Shown: positions 1 to 7,135 of the stretch, piece after piece
Layout of the letters: the number at the start of each line of letters is the position of its first letter
Position numbering within the stretch: the first letter of the stretch is position 1
Assembly: GCF_042432495.1 (NCBI RefSeq)
Contig: NZ_JBHLXC010000008.1
Span: forward strand, 1-11,319
Source: Pseudochelatococcus lubricantis
Lineage (GTDB): Bacteria > Pseudomonadota > Alphaproteobacteria > Rhizobiales > Beijerinckiaceae
Length of the DNA: 11,319 nucleotides
Direction: 5' to 3'
Position numbers and translations under genes: made by a program
Notes under the pieces: generated by a model
The model's input: only the letters and a program-made list of their open reading frames with translations
What the model was told of the DNA's origin: nothing
Database searches by the model: none

Positions 1-37
1 CATGGACGAACTGGTGCGCGAGGGGCGTAAGATCTGA
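1..37 (+). CDS. 3' end of an unidentified plus-strand gene (partial)
   Basis: The frame beginning at base 2 reads Met-Asp-Glu-Leu-Val-Arg-Glu-Gly-Arg-Lys-Ile and ends at a TGA at 35-37. The GC-rich codon use and the charged, helical C-terminus look like the tail of a real protein. Only 12 codons are visible, no family can be named, and the ATG at base 2 need not be the start. It points towards the duplicated terminator that begins 25 bases further on. Confidence 0.4.
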   Translation, partial: MDELVREGRKI

Positions 38-66
38 TTCCGTTGAGGACGGTCCGGAAAAGAAAA

Positions 67-90
67 GGAGGGGCACTTGCGTGCCCCGCC
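67..90 (-). terminator. Rho-independent terminator, left repeat copy
   Basis: A hairpin with two 10-base arms (67-76 and 81-90) and a TTGC loop carries one mismatched pair, caused by the A at 69. Read on the minus strand it is followed by a T-rich tail (TTTTCTTTTCC). It would stop transcripts coming from the right on the minus strand. The right copy of the repeat has the same hairpin with perfect arms. Confidence 0.7.
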
Positions 91-121
91 GATGTCTTGT
101 CGCTGGATCGGGCGTCTGCCG

Positions 122-283
122 TCAGCCCACGAGGTCGTAGCCGACGATCTGGCCGAGGTCGCGGATCGCGGTCGTGCCCACCAGGTCGAGTTCGACCACG
201 TTCTCGATCGACAGATTGCCTTCCGCCATGTTGTTCACCGTGCGCAGGCCCGTGGGGTTCAGCATCGTCAGCGCGTTGCTCAG
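122..283 (-). pseudogene. Truncated 3' copy of the Asn-rich/curlin-like gene at the right edge
   Basis: On the minus strand this encodes the last 53 residues (LSNALTM... to ...GYDLVG and a TGA stop), identical to the C-terminus of the gene at 11056-11319. Upstream of the junction at 284/285 the frame stays open to a GTG at 416-418, but the 45 or so residues added there (rich in Pro, His, Arg) have no relation to the intact protein, and no ribosome-binding site precedes that start. I read it as a gene fragment left by a duplication or recombination event. A translated chimera cannot be excluded. Confidence 0.75.
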
Positions 284-284
284 C

Positions 285-525
285 TCCCGCCTCATACACG
301 AGGATGAAGCATGGAGCGCAGGTGGATGGAAAGCGCTTTTGAAGTTGCCTCTATCATGTTCAGTCTGCGGGAACCGCCGGTACATGGGGCCGGGAAGGCC
401 TAGAACTCCTTTTGTCACACTTTTGCTTTCTGGTACGGGCTAGTTTGGTCTATCCTGCGCTTGCGTCGGGGTAAGAAGCAGCATCCGTTTTAGAACGTCG
501 AATATGGATAGTCGGGAGAGGTGGG
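285..525. other. Spacer between the repeat fragment and ugd
   Basis: No convincing gene lies here. It must contain the promoter of ugd. TTGCTT at 423-428 and TCTATC at 449-454 are the best sigma70-like boxes I see, but the 20-base spacing is poor. A good Shine-Dalgarno (GGGAG at 514-518) stands 7 bases before the ugd ATG. The junction at 284/285 marks where the duplicated gene fragment ends. Confidence 0.4.
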
Positions 526-1848
526 ATGCGTGTCACAATGATTGGCTCTGGTTACGTCGGTCTTGTGTCCGGCGCTTGTTTTGCTGAATTCGGCCACATT
601 GTTACGTGTGTCGATAGGGATGCAGGCAAGATTGAGGCACTTCAAAAAGGGAAAATGCCTATCTATGAACCCGGCCTCGATGAGATCGTTGCTAATAATG
701 TTCGCGCAGAGCGTCTGTTTTTTACCACACAGTTGAAGGAAGCCGTCACGACGGCAGACGTTGTTTTTATCGCCGTCGGTACGCCGTCGCGCCGCGGCGA
801 CGGTCATGCAGATCTATCTTACGTTCACCAGGCTGCTCGTGACATTGCGGTAGCGATAGAAGGTTATACTGTCATCGTGAATAAATCGACAGTACCTGTA
901 GGAACAGGCGATACTGTTGAGCGGATCATACGGGAGATGAGGTCAGAGGCGGAATTCGCTATTGTCTCGAATCCAGAGTTCCTGCGTGAAGGAGCCGCGA
1001 TCAATGACTTCAAACGTCCTGATCGGATCGTTATCGGCACAAATGATCTTCGTGCACAGGAGGTCATGCGTGAGCTGTATCGTCCCTTATATCTCAATCA
1101 GTCACCACTCGTCGTCACTAATCGCCGCACAGCAGAACTGATCAAATATGCTGCCAATGCCTTTTTGGCGACCAAGATCACCTTTATTAATGAAATCGCC
1201 GATCTATGCGAGAAAGTTGGCGCAAATGTGCAGGAAGTGGCACGCGGTATCGGACTCGACAACCGAATAGGCTCCAAATTCCTGCATGCTGGACCGGGCT
1301 ACGGCGGATCTTGTTTTCCGAAGGATACGCTGGCCCTGGTCAAGACAGCGCAGGACGCCGATTCTCCCGTACGAATTGTCGAGACTGTCGCTGCGGTCAA
1401 CGACGTGCGCAAGCGCGCTATGGGCCGTAAGGTAATCGCTGCTTGTGACGGCAGCGTTAGTGGCAAGACAATTGCAGTGCTCGGTCTCACCTTCAAGCCC
1501 AACACCGACGATATGCGCGCTGCACCGTCGATTGATATCATTCAGGCTTTACAGGACGCCGGTGCGAACATACAAGCCTTTGATCCTGAAGGGATTGAGC
1601 AAGCCAAGAGTGTACTTGAAAACGTTATATATGCTAGAGACGCTTATTCAGCCATTAGTGGAGCAGATGCGCTTGTTCTTGTGACCGAATGGGACGCTTT
1701 CCGCGCCCTTGATCTTGTAAGGGTTAAGGCGCTACTCAGGTCACCGATTGTCGTGGATCTTCGCAATATTTATCCGCCGCAGGAACTAATTCGTCACGGC
1801 TTCAGATACGTGAGCGTCGGGCGCCCTGAAGAGGTGTATCACGGCTAG
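526..1848 (+). CDS. ugd: UDP-glucose 6-dehydrogenase
   Basis: Cytosolic NAD-dependent enzyme oxidising UDP-glucose to UDP-glucuronate in two steps, a nucleotide-sugar supply for acidic exopolysaccharide or capsule. The 440-residue length is normal for the bacterial UDP-glucose/GDP-mannose dehydrogenase family. Visible features: an N-terminal Rossmann domain opening with GSGYVG (residues 7-12); the central segment with ELIKYAANAF (Lys207, Asn211 by family analogy); the GGSCFPKD active-site motif with nucleophile Cys263, Lys266 and Asp267; and the C-terminal UDP-binding domain (about 315-430, containing LGLTFKPNTDDMR). The start is supported by GGGAG seven bases upstream and the canonical MRVxMIGSGYVGLV opening. 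It is followed at once by an insertion-sequence remnant, so the last few residues after VSVGRPEE could be affected by that junction. No partner gene sits on the same strand within 500 bases, so it is probably monocistronic. Its codon use is less GC-rich than the flanks. Confidence 0.96.
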   Translation: MRVTMIGSGYVGLVSGACFAEFGHIVTCVDRDAGKIEALQKGKMPIYEPGLDEIVANNVRAERLFFTTQLKEAVTTADVVFIAVGTPSRRGDGHADLSYVHQAARDIAVAIEGYTVIVNKSTVPVGTGDTVERIIREMRSEAEFAIVSNPEFLREGAAINDFKRPDRIVIGTNDLRAQEVMRELYRPLYLNQSPLVVTNRRTAELIKYAANAFLATKITFINEIADLCEKVGANVQEVARGIGLDNRIGSKFLHAGPGYGGSCFPKDTLALVKTAQDADSPVRIVETVAAVNDVRKRAMGRKVIAACDGSVSGKTIAVLGLTFKPNTDDMRAAPSIDIIQALQDAGANIQAFDPEGIEQAKSVLENVIYARDAYSAISGADALVLVTEWDAFRALDLVRVKALLRSPIVVDLRNIYPPQELIRHGFRYVSVGRPEEVYHG

Positions 1849-2166
1849 AGGCTGTTAGGGATATGTAAGCCAAGATTTCCAAGGTTTGTGAGATGACGAC
1901 CGTTCGCAAACCTGACCGTGCTGATGTTTCGGATGAAGAATGAGTGCTGATTGTGCCCTATCTAACGCTTTTGCCGAAGAATGCCGGATCGCCTGCGTTA
2001 TGCCGTGAAGACGGGTAGGCCATTATGCTGGTTGCGGGTGGGCTGCTTCGAGGCGCAGGCCAAGGACTTGCGCATGCTTTTGCGGAGGATCCCCGCCGGT
2101 CGGCCGAGCCAGCACACAGTTGCGATCATCGATAGCCGCACCCGGCGTTCGACGCCGGAAAGCGGA
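1849..2166 (+). pseudogene. Remnant of an IS5-family (IS427/IS1031-like) transposase
   Basis: A degenerate transposase N-terminal region. The natural start is probably the ATG at 1893, reading MTTVRKPDRADVSDEE, where a stop (TGA) replaces the Trp expected at codon 17. The frame resumes as VLIVPYLTLLPKNAG, then shifts by one. From 1981 it reads RLRYAVKTG, skips the region around the family's WRWLP motif, and continues as GCFEAQAKDLRMLLR and IIDSRTRRSTPESG. The Asp of IIDSRT would be the first acidic residue of the DDE triad. Everything after STPESG is missing, including the rest of the catalytic domain. The left end (GAGGCTGTTAGGG, from about 1849) directly abuts the ugd stop codon and may be the terminal inverted repeat. 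The element has a premature stop, a frameshift, an internal deletion and a 3' truncation, so it is an old scar and not active. Confidence 0.8.
1849..2166 (+). mobile_element. Decayed insertion sequence, left part only
   Basis: This is the DNA extent of the IS5-type element whose transposase remnant is described separately. The left boundary is set by the terminal-repeat-like sequence right after ugd. The right boundary is where homology to the transposase stops and composition turns AT-rich. I found no matching right inverted repeat and no target-site duplication, so the right end was removed by a deletion or a later insertion. Confidence 0.65.
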
Positions 2167-2292
2167 GATAGTAAGTATAAAATTTATCCTCGATAAGGAA
2201 CAGGCCTAGCGAAGGATGCTCTGAATGGTTAAGCGAATTTTCTTGTTCCATAGTCGGCCAATTCTGATAACATCACGTCATTAGGTTAACTA

Positions 2293-2321
2293 TTGACTGC
2301 ATTATGCTCATACGCTATATG
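2293..2321 (+). promoter_or_regulatory. Sigma70-like promoter of the AT-rich glycosyltransferase gene
   Basis: TTGACT at 2293-2298 and TATATG at 2316-2321 are separated by exactly 17 bases, a near-consensus -35/-10 pair. It lies 34 bases before the ATG at 2356 inside an AT-rich spacer (2167-2355) that otherwise holds no gene. No strong Shine-Dalgarno is visible before the ATG, so translation may be weak or leader-dependent. Confidence 0.55.
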
Positions 2322-2355
2322 TTAAATTCGTGCAACAACGCGGTGTGTATGTATC

Positions 2356-3243
2356 ATGTTTCCTATTTGTATCATGTCCTTTAATAGGCCTCATTATTTG
2401 GAACAAGTGCTTAGCTCCCTAAGGGCGCAAAAAGGATATGACGTGTGCGACAGCGATGTATATTTTTTTCAGGATGGAGCAGTAAATTTGTTCTCTGGAG
2501 AGCGATATGCTGATGATAGAGATGTCACTCAGTGTATTTCTCTTTTTCGGAGGTATTTTCCGGGTGGGAGCATCATTTATAATGCAAAGAATATTGGGGT
2601 TGCTCTGAATTTTGACAGAGCGGAGCGGCTCATGTTTGAAAAATTTAATGTAGAATGTGCCTTTTTTTTGGAGGATGATTTCTTATTGGGATGTAGTTAC
2701 TTGTCATCCCTTAAGAGAATAGCTGATGTTTGTCTTGCTGATGGCAGGGCTGGGTATTTTTCTGCAATGGGCAACCAGTATGCTACCCTTGAAGAACAGA
2801 GGGCTCGTCCAGCATTGTTGACTCCAATGAGCCATAACTGGGCATTTGGCCTCACACGTGCTCAATGGCTTAAGATGCGTCCTTTTGTGATGCAGTATCT
2901 AGAGATAATTGGAGAATCGGACTATAGGAAGCGCGATGCCGAAAGGGTTTCTGCGTTGTTTGACAGTTGGGGGGTGGGTTTTCCTGGAACAAGCCAAGAT
3001 GTTGTGAAGAGCATTGCAGTTCATTTAACAGGAAACGTGAAACTTAAGACTTATACTTGTTATGGCCGATACATAGGTGAGGTTGGATTGCATTCTACAA
3101 AAGCTATCTTCGAAAAGATGGGGTTTTCAAATGCCGTCTTTGTAGATGACGATATTTGTTCTGTCACACAAATTAAAGATAGTGATTTTAATCATGCTAG
3201 AGATATTGGTTTAAAATATGCAATGGAAGGAAAAAATAAATAA
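2356..3243 (+). CDS. GT-A-fold glycosyltransferase (GT2/GnT-I-like), AT-rich
   Basis: Probable cytosolic glycosyltransferase of 295 residues using a nucleotide-sugar donor. The N-terminus PICIMSFNRPHYLEQVL is a GT-A-type first strand and helix. NIGVALNFDRAE (79-90) resembles the conserved nucleotide-binding region, and FFLEDDFLL, with Glu106-Asp107-Asp108, serves as the DxD-type metal and nucleotide site. The NWAFGLTRAQW segment (161-171) and the EDD form recall GnT-I-like (GT13) enzymes more than classical GT2. TSQD (212-215) may carry the catalytic base. There are no membrane segments or signal peptide. Base composition is far lower in GC than all neighbours, which suggests separate acquisition. 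Two poly-T runs lie in the coding strand (T7 at 2463-2469 and T8 at 2662-2669, the latter just before EDD). The gene converges with the epimerase gene, with only 11 bases between the stops and no obvious terminator. Acceptor and linkage cannot be predicted. Confidence 0.75.
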   Translation: MFPICIMSFNRPHYLEQVLSSLRAQKGYDVCDSDVYFFQDGAVNLFSGERYADDRDVTQCISLFRRYFPGGSIIYNAKNIGVALNFDRAERLMFEKFNVECAFFLEDDFLLGCSYLSSLKRIADVCLADGRAGYFSAMGNQYATLEEQRARPALLTPMSHNWAFGLTRAQWLKMRPFVMQYLEIIGESDYRKRDAERVSALFDSWGVGFPGTSQDVVKSIAVHLTGNVKLKTYTCYGRYIGEVGLHSTKAIFEKMGFSNAVFVDDDICSVTQIKDSDFNHARDIGLKYAMEGKNK

Positions 3244-3254
3244 AGTTAGAGCGT

Positions 3255-4493
3255 TTATGTTTGTAAAATATAAGCACCAAATGCAGCGCTACACACGCCT
3301 TCACCGGTCCGTTTTTCTGAACAGCATGCGGTTTCGGTTAGTGCTGCACGGATGGCCTGCGCTAGACGGATTTTACCAGTATTAGAGTCAATGCGAACGC
3401 AGGGCGACAATATGTTCGTGCCGGCGGCATCGAGCGCGGATTTCTCCGCGCGCCACCTGTCCGGCCCCTGCGAGCGCCGTGCCACGGCGAGCCAGGCCTT
3501 GAGGCGCTCGGTCTGCGGCCAGAGGCGGGCCTTGCCGTCGGAAGCCGAACCGTCCGACCACACCTCGTTGACCGCGACCCGGCGCAACGGGTCGTAGCCG
3601 TGCGTCTCGGCAAAGCCGACCATGCCCAGCGGGAACGCGCCGGCGTCGCCGCCGGTCAGCGCTTCCCAGCGCATCAGCAGCCACGCCCATTCGTAGTTGT
3701 GTCCGGGCTCGACACGGCACCGCCCGGCGTCCTCGACGGGCGTCCAGTCCGCGCCGAATGTCTCGCGCAGTATTCCGCGCTCCCTGTCGACGAAACGCGA
3801 CAGGAACAGCGCCACGACCGTGTCCGCGAGTTCGCGCCAGCGGGGATCGGGATCGAGCGGAAGCCAGGCGAGCGACGCCTCCAGAAGATGCATGTGCGGG
3901 TTGGAGCGCAGCGGGAAGGGCTTGTCGAGGCGGTCAACGAAGCCGCCATCCGCGTGGGCGAAGCGTTCCACGACCGACTGCCGCAGCAGCCGCGCGCGCT
4001 CCACGATATCGGGATCGCGCAGCAGGCGCCAGGCATGCGCATGGGCAAAGAGCAGGAAGGCCTGGTCGTAGAGGTCGAAGCCGATATCGGACACGCTGTC
4101 GTCGGCGGCGAGCGTATGGAACAGGAAACCGCCGGCGCTGGTGTGGAGCGCGAGGAAGCGGCAGCCATGGCGGACGCCGGCCTCCGCGGCCAACCTGTTC
4201 CAGCCCAGTTCAGCCGCCTCGCACATCGCGTAGACCTGACGCGCGGTGACGCGCACCCGCCGCGGGCCGGGCGCGCCCCGGCCGCGGGCGGACAGCGTCT
4301 CGGCATAGCCGCCGCGCGCATGGTCGGCGCCGACGGTCGACCAAAGCGGCAGGATCTGCTCGAACAGAACCTTGCGGTAAAGGCCAAGCGTTTCCTTCAG
4401 CTCTGCTGTATCCCGCAGTTCTTCACCGGCAATGAGAGAGCCGTTGGCAACGGACGCCGTGTCGGGTTTCATGTCACTGTAGGTAACATTCAT
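3255..4493 (-). CDS. AGE-family sugar epimerase/isomerase with an abnormal C-terminus
   Basis: A member of the N-acylglucosamine 2-epimerase / mannose isomerase (alpha/alpha-barrel) family, which interconverts sugars by cis-enediol chemistry. Family signs over residues 35-355: LPLWSTVGADHARGGYAE (49-66), R85-QVYA, DLYDQAFLLFAHA (140-152), NPHMHLLEA (198-206), GHNYEWAWLL (264-273; His265 should be the first catalytic His and Glu268 its neighbour), and LWPQTERLKA (324-333). After about residue 359 the family's usual last segment, with its SS-x-YHI motif and second catalytic His, is absent. It is replaced by about 50 residues of unrelated sequence from less GC-rich DNA. The gene body is very GC-rich and contrasts sharply with the adjacent AT-rich gene. 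The ATG start has GGGAG ten bases upstream. The protein is probably inactive or altered, so treat it as a possible 3'-truncated pseudogene. An original mannose- or glucose-type isomerase role fits the polysaccharide context, but the substrate is unknown. Confidence 0.8.
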   Translation of the reverse strand: MNVTYSDMKPDTASVANGSLIAGEELRDTAELKETLGLYRKVLFEQILPLWSTVGADHARGGYAETLSARGRGAPGPRRVRVTARQVYAMCEAAELGWNRLAAEAGVRHGCRFLALHTSAGGFLFHTLAADDSVSDIGFDLYDQAFLLFAHAHAWRLLRDPDIVERARLLRQSVVERFAHADGGFVDRLDKPFPLRSNPHMHLLEASLAWLPLDPDPRWRELADTVVALFLSRFVDRERGILRETFGADWTPVEDAGRCRVEPGHNYEWAWLLMRWEALTGGDAGAFPLGMVGFAETHGYDPLRRVAVNEVWSDGSASDGKARLWPQTERLKAWLAVARRSQGPDRWRAEKSALDAAGTNILSPCVRIDSNTGKIRLAQAIRAALTETACCSEKRTGEGVCSAAFGAYILQT

Positions 4494-4528
4494 GTGATCT
4501 CAACTCCCGCGACAGCCAGTTGCTTGCG

Positions 4529-4534
4529 ATTATA
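4529..4534 (-). promoter_or_regulatory. Consensus -10 box upstream of the epimerase gene
   Basis: On the minus strand the bases read TATAAT, a perfect sigma70 -10 hexamer, about 35 bases before the ATG at 4493 in the AT-rich 147-base spacer 4494-4640. The -35 position is AT-rich but has no good TTGACA match. If used, this promoter would let the epimerase gene be expressed apart from the upstream glycosyltransferase gene. Confidence 0.4.
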
Positions 4535-4640
4535 GGATAGTTATTCTTTAACATTTATAAATTCGTTTAAGGCGTTATAGCCTATTTCAAGATATGCTTT
4601 TTTAATCAATGATGAGAATACTGCTCTACCTCAATCGATC

Positions 4641-7028
4641 TCACACGACCGTATCTGCAAGCAGCGGTCGATAATCGTTACTACGAGGGCGTCCCGTTAG
4701 GCGGGAGAGATCGTTGGTCATGACCGATTCAAGAAAATTGATGCGCGAAACAACGTCCGTATCTGCGAAATAGATGAATCCGCAAACGCCGATCGCGGCA
4801 ATACGATGATCTTCCCCATTTGTATTAAGGCTGAAATTGACAAACTCGTTTGCCCGAAACTCCACGTCAACGAGTATACGGTTATCCTGACCGCGAGGAA
4901 GTCCTGCAATGTCCTTCGCCGTCAAGTCGACAGAAATCCATTTTTTCTCGTCAGCAGCGAGCTCTACTGACTGATGGATGGAACTTGCAACTGTTACCTG
5001 GATCCGACTTCGCTGTCCCTGCATACCCTTCACCTGAATGAAGAGCTTCGCTCCACCTCCTTCCGGCAACTCAGCAAGAAAGGCGAGCGTTGCCACACCG
5101 GGCTTGGTCCACGTCCCCCACGGCTCCGGCCACCACCAGCCATCTCCCTGTCGGAACACTTCGCCCGAGCGCATATTCGGCCATATGCGCGTCTCCTTAT
5201 TTTCCGTAATGGAATGAAAGAGAGAAGGTGCGGCAGGCACTGGCCACAAACCTCCTCGCGACGTGAACATCACCTTCATGGGGACCTTTTGATGCGACGC
5301 CGTATGCCAACTGACCAGCGTCGAAACAAACTCTGCGGCAATGTCGCGCCAAGGCCGCGCCGAAAAGTCCCTTGCGATATGCTCTTCAGTCTTTCGGCGA
5401 AATTCATGATCGAAGATGAGCGCTTCCAGTTGCTGGACCAGTTCAGCTTCGGATGCCGGGTCAAAATACACAGCGAAATCACCGCCAGCCTCAGGAAGGC
5501 TCGTAACATTAGAAATGAGCGGCACCTTGCCGTAGCAGAGGGATTCAGTAACCGGTAATCCCCATCCCTCATATGAACTTGTGTATATTGTGAAGAGGCA
5601 ATTTTTATAGAGCGCTTCCAGTTCCTGATCTGGAATTTTCGAGAGCATAACAATGCGATCTTTAAGGATATCACTTGAATTAAGCCGTGCATAGACTGCG
5701 TCATTCAGCCAGCCTTTATTCCCAACGCAGACAAGCTTCGGAATATTATTGATCCCATGTCGTTTGGCCAAGCGAAGCCAAGCGTTAAAGGCTAGAAAGT
5801 GATTTTTGCGTGATTCGATCGTCGAGACGAATAGAGCGTAGTTCTCCTTCTTAATATTTGTTCTATTGAAAATCAGATCACCCGACTTCTGATTGCTTGT
5901 TGAGGTCCGTGTTGCGCTCCTGTAGTCAGCATCAAGCGTGATGACGCGCGGCTCTTCAACTGAATACCCAAGGTAGGCAGCGACTTTCGTGACGTCCTTA
6001 GCTGTCGACTTAGAGTTTACGAGGAAATAGTCAGCATGCTGGAATACGCCAAGTGCCCAAGTGATAAAATCCCGAGTTAACCCTTCAACACAATGCTCTG
6101 GAGTCATGATAGGAATGCAATCATGAACGTATGGAACATATTTTATATTATATCTTGATTTTGCATGACGAATATGAAGAAAGTAATTTTGAAGCCACCA
6201 AGATGTTCCGATATTGACTAGAAATGCACCTTGTTGAAAAATAAGCGTATCAGCTTTATCAAGGTGAAATTTCAATTCTTCAAGCACTCGAATCCAGTCA
6301 TTTGCTGTTGTTTCACCACTAATTACGGCAAGTTTACAAATATGATTGAAAAAAAGAGGCGGAAGGACAAGCCAAGTGTCAGACGATTTAGTGAAACAAG
6401 CAACCCTAATCTCAACATTCTCAGGGGCGTTAAAAATCAAATCGGTTACGACCTCGATCTGAACCCGTTGAATACCTGTCGGCAGTCTCGCATTCATAAA
6501 ATACTGGATGAGGTCACTGACGTCAAAGACAAGTTCAATTTTGCCGCTCGAACTGATTCCAAGACGCTCAAATGTATCTTTAACGGAAGCCTGGGTGTCC
6601 CTTGCCTCATACGAGGCAACAGGCTCGTGCGATAATTCTCCACGAACTTTTTCGGCTATGAGAAACCGTTCCACCGCAACCAGTTCGTTGTCGATCTCGG
6701 GGTGTGTCGGATACAAAGCCTTGACCGTCTTGTAGTGTTCAAGGGCAACATCCATTTCACCCATACGCTTCGCAAGATGACCAAGTTGCATGTATAAATC
6801 TGGATTCTGAGAGTCGATCTCGAGCGCCCTGTTATAGGCAGTAATCGAACGTTCGTATTGCTCAGCCTCTTTGGAAACGTTACCAAGTTGGACCCAGATA
6901 TGGAATAAATCGCCGTTCAGGGATAAGGCCTTATCGTAATAATCTGCCGCCTTTGACCAATTTCCACTATCCCGCTCCTGATCAGCTTCCGCTATCAGAG
7001 TTGCTACATCATTGCTCGCTTCACTCAT
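4641..7028 (-). CDS. Modular glycosyltransferase: TPR repeats + GT4 + Trp-rich C-terminal domain
   Basis: A 795-residue soluble protein (from the ATG at 7028). Order: three TPR-type helical repeats at about 8-108 (SKAADYYDKALSLNG, YERSITAYNRALEID, MDVALEHYKTVKALYP), likely for protein contacts; a GT-B fold GT4 glycosyltransferase, acceptor half about 163-388 and donor half about 395-575; and a C-terminal module of about 610-760. The donor half carries ESRKN (Arg407, Lys408) and EGWGLPVTE, whose Glu487 and Glu495 form the intact E-x7-E motif. The C-terminal module contains the striking GWWWPEPWGTW stretch (630-640) and looks like a beta-sandwich, perhaps carbohydrate-binding; that role is inference. 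ATG 7028 is preferred over GTG 7034 because GAGAG lies 5 bases before the ATG but overlaps the GTG. It is the third gene of the minus-strand run, 107 bases after the pyruvyl transferase gene. It probably adds one sugar to the polysaccharide repeat unit; donor and linkage are unknown. Confidence 0.85.
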   Translation of the reverse strand: MSEASNDVATLIAEADQERDSGNWSKAADYYDKALSLNGDLFHIWVQLGNVSKEAEQYERSITAYNRALEIDSQNPDLYMQLGHLAKRMGEMDVALEHYKTVKALYPTHPEIDNELVAVERFLIAEKVRGELSHEPVASYEARDTQASVKDTFERLGISSSGKIELVFDVSDLIQYFMNARLPTGIQRVQIEVVTDLIFNAPENVEIRVACFTKSSDTWLVLPPLFFNHICKLAVISGETTANDWIRVLEELKFHLDKADTLIFQQGAFLVNIGTSWWLQNYFLHIRHAKSRYNIKYVPYVHDCIPIMTPEHCVEGLTRDFITWALGVFQHADYFLVNSKSTAKDVTKVAAYLGYSVEEPRVITLDADYRSATRTSTSNQKSGDLIFNRTNIKKENYALFVSTIESRKNHFLAFNAWLRLAKRHGINNIPKLVCVGNKGWLNDAVYARLNSSDILKDRIVMLSKIPDQELEALYKNCLFTIYTSSYEGWGLPVTESLCYGKVPLISNVTSLPEAGGDFAVYFDPASEAELVQQLEALIFDHEFRRKTEEHIARDFSARPWRDIAAEFVSTLVSWHTASHQKVPMKVMFTSRGGLWPVPAAPSLFHSITENKETRIWPNMRSGEVFRQGDGWWWPEPWGTWTKPGVATLAFLAELPEGGGAKLFIQVKGMQGQRSRIQVTVASSIHQSVELAADEKKWISVDLTAKDIAGLPRGQDNRILVDVEFRANEFVNFSLNTNGEDHRIAAIGVCGFIYFADTDVVSRINFLESVMTNDLSRLTGRPRSNDYRPLLADTVV

Positions 7029-7067
7029 CGTCACTCTCGTATATCACTGGAGATCCGGACATAGATA

Positions 7068-7089
7068 GCTACAAGAGCCGCCATGTAGC
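7068..7089 (-). promoter_or_regulatory. Small hairpin in the spacer before the TPR-glycosyltransferase gene
   Basis: GCTACA (7068-7073) and TGTAGC (7084-7089) form a perfect six-base inverted repeat around a 10-base loop. It has no T-tract on the minus strand, so it is not a standard terminator. It lies in the 107-base spacer between the pyruvyl transferase stop and the next start and could be a processing or pausing structure. The support is weak. Confidence 0.2.
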
Positions 7090-7135
7090 ATGACTACTTT
7101 ACGGCTGCCCTCCTTCAAAGAAACATATTCTGACG

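Larger units (their letters stand above)
63..284. repeat. Left copy of a 222-bp direct repeat (gene 3' end plus terminator)
   Basis: This stretch matches 10997-11218 in the same orientation with only two differences by eye: A at 69 against C at 11003, and A at 215 against G at 11149. The repeat holds the final 53 codons of the gene seen complete to the right edge, its stop codon, and its terminator hairpin. The second difference is synonymous (an Asn codon). The match stops sharply at 284/285 inside the coding frame. Confidence 0.93.

Noticed and set aside
122..418. A 98-codon minus-strand frame that could be called a gene
   Set aside because: Only the last 53 codons are homologous to a real gene. 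The upstream part is low-complexity chance sequence from beyond the repeat junction, with a GTG start and no ribosome-binding site.
1981..2196. A 71-codon frame as an independent small protein
   Set aside because: It matches the middle of an IS5-type transposase and ends in unrelated sequence. It is part of the decayed element.
3600..4535. A long open frame (311 codons) on plus, opposite the epimerase gene
   Set aside because: It is the shadow of a very GC-rich gene on the other strand. Its product is Arg/Ala/Gly/Gln-rich without recognisable motifs, while the minus frame has clear AGE-family motifs.
4545..4600. A terminator after the TPR-glycosyltransferase gene
   Set aside because: The only hairpin (AGGC/GCCT around 4570-4583) has a four-base stem and no T-tract, too weak to call.
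6231..6635. Open frame of 134 codons on plus within the TPR-glycosyltransferase gene
   Set aside because: No motif or ribosome-binding site, and it lies fully inside a well-supported gene on the other strand.
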